From Chloroflexota bacterium (GTDB lineage: Bacteria; Chloroflexota; Dehalococcoidia; Tepidiformales; Tepidiformaceae): a stretch of DNA of 64,000 nt. Position 1 is the first letter of the stretch. Each line of letters begins with the position of its first letter. The stretch lies in NCBI GenBank assembly GCA_016234445.1, contig JACRBT010000020.1, forward strand, positions 114,321 to 178,320. The letters are read 5' to 3'. A program made the position numbers and the translations under genes. This document shows positions 58,887 through 64,000 of this stretch, piece by piece. Under the pieces are notes generated by a model, which saw only the letters and a program-made list of their open reading frames with translations, was not told the origin of the DNA and searched no databases.

Positions 58887-59255
58887 GTGAAGATTTATCG
58901 CGTCTACACTGGCGACGACGACCTTTCTCGCTTCGAGACGGTCGAGGTCCCGTTCGAACCGGCCTACTTCGGCACGCTGTGGCAGTTCGAAGCCGGAAGC
59001 GGTCCCGTGATCTTCCGGGAGCTGCCAGCGGGCGACACCCTGGACTTCCACAACCCTCCGCGGCGGCAGATCGTAGTCACCCTCTCCGGGAGCGCCGAGA
59101 TCGAGTGCGGCGACGGCAGCCGACTGCGGATTGGCCCGGGCGACATCGCGCTCGTGGAAGACCTGGCCGGACGCGGGCACCTGACGCGAGAGATAGAGGG
59201 GCCGCGCCGCAGCATCAATATCCCGGTCCCCGACGACTTCGAACTGACGCGCTGA
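58887..59255 (+). CDS. Small cupin-domain protein
   Basis: 122 residues from GTG 58887 (GGAGAG upstream). The second half has a cupin pattern: FHNPPRRQIVVTLSGSAEIE, CGDGSRLRIGPGDIALVEDL and GRGHLTREI with a candidate metal His. It may bind or isomerise the imported compound. Last gene of the ABC operon, ending just before the cassette B promoter. Confidence 0.8.
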   Translation: MKIYRVYTGDDDLSRFETVEVPFEPAYFGTLWQFEAGSGPVIFRELPAGDTLDFHNPPRRQIVVTLSGSAEIECGDGSRLRIGPGDIALVEDLAGRGHLTREIEGPRRSINIPVPDDFELTR

Positions 59256-59292
59256 CCAGCGATCGGTTGACCTTCCGGGAGAGGCACTCGGC

Positions 59293-59321
59293 TTGACACG
59301 TATTAACCGATTGGTTAATAC
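59293..59321 (+). promoter_or_regulatory. Promoter with TetR-type operator, cassette B
   Basis: TTGACA (59293-59298), 17 bases, TAATAC (59316-59321). Operator TTAACC-GATT-GGTTAA (59303-59318), the centre of the longer palindrome GTATTAACCGATTGGTTAAT. Same architecture as the 54942 promoter. Drives the operon from 59372. Confidence 0.92.
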
Positions 59322-59371
59322 TGGCGGCGCCCGATGCATGAATCCCCCATCCGGCGAGGAGGCTTGGTCTG

Positions 59372-60502
59372 ATGAAGGTTGCGATGCTCTACCTGGTTCC
59401 CACCCGGGACACCTCGATCAGCTGCGAAACGCGCTATCACGAACTGTACGAGGAGATCGCCTGGGGGAACGATCAAGGTTTCGAGTCGGTCTGGGTCACC
59501 GAACACCACTTCTCCAACTACGGGTACACGCCTTCTCCGCTGATTATGCTGATGAAGGCAGCCGAGGTCGCACCGGCCCTGAGGCTGGGCACGGCCATCA
59601 TTGTCCTGCCGCTGTGGGATCCGATCCGGCTTGCCGAGGATGTCTCGACGCTGGACGTTCTCTCCGGGGGGAGGCTGGAGCTCGGGCTTGGGCGTGGCTA
59701 CCAGGTACATGAGTTCGAAGGGTATGGCAGGTCGCTTGCCAACAACCGGCCAGTGTTCGAAGAAGCTGTCGACCTCCTACTTACCGCCTGGAAGCGCGAC
59801 GACTTCACCTACGAGGGCGAGCATTTCCGCGTCCCCACACCGGTGACGATTCTCCCGAAACCGCTTCAGTCGCCGCACCCGCCGATCTGGATGGCGACGA
59901 CGAGCCCTGAGTCGATTCGCTACGCCGCCCGGCACGGCTTTCACTTCATGACCGGAACGTTCATGACCCTTCCCGAGCTCAAGGCCCACCGGGAATTCGT
60001 CTCGCTTTGCCTGGCTGCGGAAGGGCGCCGACAGGAGGACTACGAGTACGAGGTCAGCCGGTTCATCTTCTGTTCGGAATCGCAGGCAGAGATCGATGCC
60101 GCGGTCGAAGAGAGCCGCTGGCAGATCCGTGTGGCCCGCCAGCTGAGCGGAGGAAGCATCCCGGTGAAGGGCATCAACGACGCCCCGCCGTATCCGGGCG
60201 AGATGGATGCCGCCACATGGCGGCATCGGCTCGTGTTTGGCAACCCGGACCAGATGCTCCGCCAGTTTGAGGCGCTCGCCGACGCCGGCATCAGCTACTT
60301 CGGAGGCGAGTTCCAGTTCGGGGGCCTCAGCCACGAACAGACGATGAAGTCGATGCGGCTGTTCGTGAAGGAAGTGCTTCCGGTCGTGGACCGCATGGTG
60401 CCCAACCGCCAGATCTCGCCGCCGGAGGCACTGGCGGTGCCCGCGTCGCCCGCAACCCACGACCCGTTCGCGGTGAAGTGGGGACAGCCGCAGGCGAGGT
60501 GA
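59372..60502 (+). CDS. LLM class flavin-dependent oxidoreductase, cassette B
   Basis: 376 residues. VWVTEHHFSNYGYTPSPLIM, GTAIIVLPLWDPIRLAEDVS, LDVLSGGRLELGLGRGYQVH and HPPIWMATTSPESIRYAARH parallel the cassette A enzyme closely, so the two are paralogues. First gene of an operon that runs to the right edge. Possible role: Baeyer-Villiger-like or other monooxygenation with reduced flavin or F420. Confidence 0.93.
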   Translation: MKVAMLYLVPTRDTSISCETRYHELYEEIAWGNDQGFESVWVTEHHFSNYGYTPSPLIMLMKAAEVAPALRLGTAIIVLPLWDPIRLAEDVSTLDVLSGGRLELGLGRGYQVHEFEGYGRSLANNRPVFEEAVDLLLTAWKRDDFTYEGEHFRVPTPVTILPKPLQSPHPPIWMATTSPESIRYAARHGFHFMTGTFMTLPELKAHREFVSLCLAAEGRRQEDYEYEVSRFIFCSESQAEIDAAVEESRWQIRVARQLSGGSIPVKGINDAPPYPGEMDAATWRHRLVFGNPDQMLRQFEALADAGISYFGGEFQFGGLSHEQTMKSMRLFVKEVLPVVDRMVPNRQISPPEALAVPASPATHDPFAVKWGQPQAR

Positions 60503-60506
60503 GCAG

Positions 60507-61295
60507 ATGCCGACGGTAGCGCTACGCGCGGGGACGGTGAACTACGCGGCCGATGGCGATGGGCCACCATTGCTGCTGCTGCACAGCGTGGGCACGTCGA
60601 ATCACCTCTGGGGGGCTGTAATCCCCCTGCTCGCGAAAAGGTACAGTGTCCTCGCGCCCGACTTCCTCGGCCACGGCGATTCCGACCGTCCTCCGCGCGA
60701 GTTCACCATCGCCGACCATGCCGACGCCTCGGCGGAGTTCATGGAGCAGCTCGGGTTCCGGGAGTTCGCGGTCGCGGGCACGTCCATGGGCGCGATTGTG
60801 GCGATAGACCTTGCCCACCGCTACTCGGACCGGGTGACGGGCCTCGTGCTCAACGGCTGCCCGGGGTGGCACCTGGAGTCCCAACGGCTCGGCCGTGTCA
60901 TTGCCACCGCCGGGCGGATCGTGGGGCAAGACGGCCTCCCGAAGGTTGACGACATCGGCGGCACGGTGCGTCCAGCCGCCGCTGAGGAGCTTCAGCGGAG
61001 GAGGGCGGACCTCAAGAAGTGCGGACGATGGTTCGTCAGCTCGCTCTGGGCGATTGCTGCCTATGACCTCGCCACGAGGCTGCCCGGCATACGGTGTCCG
61101 GCGCTCGTCCTGATGGGCGAAGCCGACTTCCACCTGGGAACGAGCTATGCGCTCGCGGATGGGATACCGCGGGCCATGTTTCGCATGATTGCGGATGCCG
61201 GGCACTTGACCCCGTACGACGACCCCGCCGGCGTCGCCGCCCAACTGGACGATTTCTACCAGCGCGTGCTCAACACGAAGGAGGTCGGGAGATGA
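60507..61295 (+). CDS. Alpha/beta hydrolase (enol-lactonase-like), cassette B
   Basis: 262 residues, exactly the length of the cassette A paralogue. LLLLHSVGTSNHLWGAVIPL, DFLGHGDSDRP, nucleophile GTSMGAIVA, Asp in LVLMGEADFHLG, His in DAGHLTPYDDP. 4-base gap after the LLM gene; stop overlaps the small-protein start. The pairing with an LLM enzyme suggests that it opens a lactone or ester made by it; inference. Confidence 0.93.
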   Translation: MPTVALRAGTVNYAADGDGPPLLLLHSVGTSNHLWGAVIPLLAKRYSVLAPDFLGHGDSDRPPREFTIADHADASAEFMEQLGFREFAVAGTSMGAIVAIDLAHRYSDRVTGLVLNGCPGWHLESQRLGRVIATAGRIVGQDGLPKVDDIGGTVRPAAAEELQRRRADLKKCGRWFVSSLWAIAAYDLATRLPGIRCPALVLMGEADFHLGTSYALADGIPRAMFRMIADAGHLTPYDDPAGVAAQLDDFYQRVLNTKEVGR

Positions 61296-61507
61296 CGACG
61301 AGCGAACTGGAGAGGCTTATCCGCGAGGCGTACCTGGACCCGGAGTTGAAGGCGCGGCTGGTCTGGTTCCCGGATGCCGTGCTCGGACGCTACGGCCTCA
61401 GCGCCGACGAATGCCAGCTGGTGAAAGACAGGAACGTCAACGCGATGGGGCTCCGCGGGGAACTGCTGGACCAGGCCCGGGAGCTGTTCGATCTCTCAGG
61501 CCCATAG
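61292..61507 (+). CDS. 71-aa LigA/NHLP-like small helical protein, cassette B
   Basis: Blocks LERLIREAYLDPELKARLVW and AVLGRYGLSADECQLVKDRN match the same pattern as the 52745 protein (conserved W-x-P/F-P-D-x-x-L-x-x-Y-x-L-S). Starts within the hydrolase stop (ATGA) with AAGGAGG upstream. The order of hydrolase and small gene is swapped compared with cassette A. Confidence 0.75.
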   Translation: MTTSELERLIREAYLDPELKARLVWFPDAVLGRYGLSADECQLVKDRNVNAMGLRGELLDQARELFDLSGP

Positions 61508-61559
61508 GCGGCTCATTTCCCAGGAGCCGTTCCACTAACCGTCGTGGAGGACACAAGAC

Positions 61560-61958
61560 ATGCCCAGGGATTCTTCGAAGGCTGAGGACGTTGTGGCCCG
61601 CATGCGGAGCCGCCGGGGGTTCTCGGTTGAGTCGTTGGAGATGGCGGCGAACCTCGACCCGGAGTTCATGGCTATCTACGACGCCTTCAGCGATGCGGCC
61701 CGCGGCTACTCGCGGCCCACCTCGCTCCCGCCGAAGACCCGTGAGCTGGTCCTGGTGGCCATGCTCGCGAGCCTCGGGAACGAGGAGGGCACCCGCGTCC
61801 ACATCGCTGCGGCGCTCAAGGCTGCAGCAACCCAGGATGAGATCCTCGACGTCCTCAAGCTCTGCTGTCTCACGGCGGGGGCTCCCGCCTTCCTCATGGG
61901 CTGCCGCGCCCTGCATGCGCACCTCACGGAAGGCCCGGAGGTCCGCGTCTCGCCATGA
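61560..61958 (+). CDS. Carboxymuconolactone-decarboxylase-like protein lacking the Cys pair (copy B)
   Basis: 132 residues, GGAGG upstream. PPKTRELVLVAMLASLGNEE, GTRVHIAAALKAAATQDEIL and TAGAPAFLMGC follow the CMD fold; NEEGTRVH stands where Cys-x-x-Cys-x-x-x-His is usual, keeping only the His. Paralogue of 51502. Stop overlaps the CoA-transferase start (ATGA). Confidence 0.87.
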   Translation: MPRDSSKAEDVVARMRSRRGFSVESLEMAANLDPEFMAIYDAFSDAARGYSRPTSLPPKTRELVLVAMLASLGNEEGTRVHIAAALKAAATQDEILDVLKLCCLTAGAPAFLMGCRALHAHLTEGPEVRVSP

Positions 61959-62641
61959 CCAAACGGTTCGCATCTCCCGACGAAGCGATCCACGACGTCT
62001 TCGGCGGCGCCCGGATCATGTTCGGTGGCTTCGTCGCCGCGGGGAGCCCCGCGACGCTGGTCGCGGCCCTCGTGCGAAGAGGGACGCAAGGCATCGTCGC
62101 CATCGCGAACAACATCGGCATCGGCGATAACCTGGATGACCTGTGCGAACGAAAGCAACTCTCGCGGATGATCGCCTCCTTCGCAATCCGCGCGTCGTCG
62201 GCGCGCGAAAGCAGGTTCGAGCGCCTGTACCGGGCGGGCGAGGTAGAGCTGGAGTTGGTGCCCCAGGGGACCCTCGCTGAACGCATTCGGGCGGGTGGAG
62301 CGGGCATCGGGGGGTTCTTCACACCGACAGGGATAGGCACGGTGGCCGCCGAAGGGAAAGAGACGGCACTGATTGATGGCAAGTTGCACGTTCTTGAGTA
62401 CCCGTTGCGAGCCGACTTTGCGTTCATCTGCGCTCACCAGGCCGACGAGGCCGGGAATCTCGTGTACCGCGGCACAAGCAGGAACTTCAACGCGCTCATG
62501 GCCACTGCGGCCGACGTCGTGATCGCGGAGGTACAGGAGATCGTGCCTGTGGGGGCGATCGACCCTGAACATGTCGTCACGCCCGGGATCTTCGTGGACC
62601 GCCTGGTTCTCAGCGGGGAACGCCATGTCAGCTGGTATTAG
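61955..62641 (+). CDS. CoA-transferase subunit A (3-oxoacid type)
   Basis: 228 residues. IMFGGFVAAGSPATLVAALV, GTLAERIRAGGAGIGGFFTP, TGIGTVAAEGKE and GNLVYRGTSRNFNALMATAA are class I CoA-transferase alpha-subunit motifs. Works with the next gene to move CoA from a donor to a carboxylic acid. Overlaps it by 17 bases. Confidence 0.93.
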   Translation: MTKRFASPDEAIHDVFGGARIMFGGFVAAGSPATLVAALVRRGTQGIVAIANNIGIGDNLDDLCERKQLSRMIASFAIRASSARESRFERLYRAGEVELELVPQGTLAERIRAGGAGIGGFFTPTGIGTVAAEGKETALIDGKLHVLEYPLRADFAFICAHQADEAGNLVYRGTSRNFNALMATAADVVIAEVQEIVPVGAIDPEHVVTPGIFVDRLVLSGERHVSWY

Positions 62642-63290
62642 CCGGGAGCTCATCGCCCTTCGTGTCGCACGTGAACTGAGGCCAGGGCAGACCGTGAACC
62701 TGGGCATCGGCCTGCCCACCCTGGTTGCGCAGTTTGTGGAAGTCGGCTCGGGCATCGTCCTTCATGGCGAGAACGGCCTCCTCGGCTACCGCCCGGCCCC
62801 GGGCTCCGCGGAAGACTTCGACCCGGACTTCATCAATGCCGGCGGTGAACCGATCGCCCTGGTGCCCGGGTCGTGCTTCTTCGACAGCGCTCTGTCGTTT
62901 GCGATCGTGCGCGGTGGGCACCTTGACGTGGCGGTACTCGGAGGGCTCCAGGTGTCGGAGCGCGGAGACCTGGCGAACTGGTGCGTGCCCGAGCGCGGCG
63001 GCGGCAGTATCGGTGGCGCGATGGACATCGCGACGGGCGCCCGGCGCCTGATCGTAGCGATGGAGCACCAGACGCGAGATGGTCAGCCGAGGATCGTACG
63101 GGAGTGCGACTACCCGCTCACCGCATCATCGTGCGTTGACCTCATCGTGACGGACCTCGCGGTGATCGAGGTCACCGGTCGTGGGCTGCTGCTCACCGAA
63201 GTGGCTCCGGGCGTCACGGTGTCCGAGGTGATCCAAGCCACAGGCGCCCCCCTCGCTGTGAGCAGACAGGTGAAAGGGATGGATCTTTGA
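62625..63290 (+). CDS. CoA-transferase subunit B (3-oxoacid type)
   Basis: 221 residues. [14 protein letters not shown] and [15 protein letters not shown], which contains the catalytic Glu that forms the CoA thioester; then [20 protein letters not shown] and [14 protein letters not shown]. Completes the class I CoA-transferase. Its stop overlaps the TTG start of the mutase (TTGA). Confidence 0.94.
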   Translation: MSAGISRELIALRVARELRPGQTVNLGIGLPTLVAQFVEVGSGIVLHGENGLLGYRPAPGSAEDFDPDFINAGGEPIALVPGSCFFDSALSFAIVRGGHLDVAVLGGLQVSERGDLANWCVPERGGGSIGGAMDIATGARRLIVAMEHQTRDGQPRIVRECDYPLTASSCVDLIVTDLAVIEVTGRGLLLTEVAPGVTVSEVIQATGAPLAVSRQVKGMDL

Positions 63291-64000
63291 GCAACGAACG
63301 TGAACGCGCCCGCGAACTGCGCCTGAAGTACGACGACGCCGTGCTTCAGGAGGGGAAGGAGCTCGCCGGACCCTTCATGACCGTCTCCGGCAAGGAGATC
63401 AACCGCCTCTACGACCCCACGGATGTCGCCGGCCTCGACTACGAACGCGACATCAACCTCCCCGGCGAGTACCCCTTCACGCGCGGCGTCCACCGCACCG
63501 GCTACCGCGGGAAGCCCTGGACCATCCGGATGTTCAGCGGTTTCGGCTCCGTGGAAGAGACGAACCAGCGCTACAAGGACCTGCTCGCGGCGGGCAACAA
63601 CGGCCTTTCCATCGCCTTCGACATGCCCACCCTGATGGGTTACGACCACGACGAGCCCTGGGCGGAAGGCGAATTCGGGAGCTGCGGCGTCGCCGTCGAC
63701 TCCCTTGCCGACATGGAGATCCTGCTTTCGGACCTCCCCCTCGACCGGATCACGACCTCGATGACCATCAACAGCCCCGCGCCCGTGGTCTGGGCACTCT
63801 TCATCGCCGCGGCGGAGAAGCGCGGGATCTCGCGGGAGAAGCTGGCGGGCACGCTCCAGAACGACATCCTCAAGGAATACATCGCCCAGAACGAGTACAT
63901 CTACGACCCCGCGCGCTCCATGCGCCTGGTGACGGACACGATCGAGTTCGCCACCAACGAGATGCCGCTCTGGAACGCCGTCAGCGTCAGCGGCTATCAC
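63287..64000 (+). CDS. Acyl-CoA mutase large subunit, isobutyryl-CoA-mutase type (3' end outside window)
   Basis: 238 residues of the N-terminal TIM-barrel half, from TTG 63287. [55 protein letters not shown] and [18 protein letters not shown] are conserved. Phe83 (R-M-F-S-G-F) and Gln201 (Y-I-A-Q-N) fall at the substrate-selecting positions that are Tyr89/Arg207 in methylmalonyl-CoA mutase and Phe/Gln in isobutyryl-CoA mutase, a constant offset of 6. So isobutyryl/butyryl-CoA interconversion is more likely than methylmalonyl. The B12 domain is not in view. Confidence 0.9.
   Translation, partial: MSNERERARELRLKYDDAVLQEGKELAGPFMTVSGKEINRLYDPTDVAGLDYERDINLPGEYPFTRGVHRTGYRGKPWTIRMFSGFGSVEETNQRYKDLLAAGNNGLSIAFDMPTLMGYDHDEPWAEGEFGSCGVAVDSLADMEILLSDLPLDRITTSMTINSPAPVVWALFIAAAEKRGISREKLAGTLQNDILKEYIAQNEYIYDPARSMRLVTDTIEFATNEMPLWNAVSVSGYH

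Overview
This is a GC-rich, densely coded bacterial window in which most genes start with strong GGAGG-type ribosome binding sites and many operon joints are ATGA, GTGA or TTGA overlaps. Several features fit an aerobic, F420-using member of Chloroflexota or a relative: many luciferase-like (LLM) oxidoreductases, two Ddn-like deazaflavin proteins, short polar lipoprotein N-termini of the C-G-D-D-D type, WxL/DUF916 surface proteins, and an isobutyryl-CoA-mutase-type enzyme. This placement is an inference. No rRNA, tRNA, CRISPR array or intact transposase was seen.

Layout. 0-11.8 kb is mostly chromosomal housekeeping: an MFS transporter (cut by the left edge), a universal stress protein, a Ddn-like protein, a ketopantoate reductase, HPRT, a two-gene ABC exporter, a metallo-beta-lactamase-fold hydrolase, a sortase, a lipoprotein, an S9 peptidase and Obg. 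11.8-14.4 kb is a small insertion carrying two WxL-like secreted proteins and a DUF916-type partner, bracketed by an exact 57-bp direct repeat of the obg 3' end. 14.5-27.6 kb holds LLM oxidoreductases, a hybrid histidine kinase, an APH-like kinase, a thioesterase, an ECF41 sigma factor, a PknB-type kinase and a PEP-utilising protein. It also has a clear c-di-AMP (ydaO) riboswitch in front of a 60-aa zinc-ribbon protein. Intergenic gaps in the first 23 kb carry a mosaic repeat family, including a 75-bp tandem array.

27.7-41.4 kb is a defence island. It has a broken tyrosine integrase and then one minus-strand operon (read from 41.4 down to 28.8 kb): an SNF2 helicase with DUF3883, an AbrB/MazF pair, an unknown gene, a truncated copy of the methylase start, a second toxin-antitoxin pair, a DUF1156 DNA methylase, a small protein with a QxK nuclease-like motif, and a DUF499 ATPase with an N-terminal HEPN-like domain.

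41.8-64 kb is catabolic. One operon (43.6-50.7 kb) encodes a FAH-family hydrolase, an acyl-CoA ligase, an MBL hydrolase and an oligopeptide-type ABC importer, next to an AsnC-GAF regulator. A second regulon is governed by a TetR protein (54.2-54.8 kb). Three promoters each carry the palindrome TTAACC-N4-GGTTAA inside the -35/-10 spacer. They drive a second ABC importer operon and two copies of a cassette (LLM oxidoreductase, alpha/beta hydrolase, ~70-aa LigA/NHLP-like protein, cysteine-less carboxymuconolactone-decarboxylase-like protein). The second copy continues into a CoA-transferase and an isobutyryl-CoA-mutase-type large subunit that runs off the right edge. The simplest reading is import and oxidative degradation of an unknown cyclic or branched substrate. 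The duplicated cassette is the best candidate here for an undescribed system.
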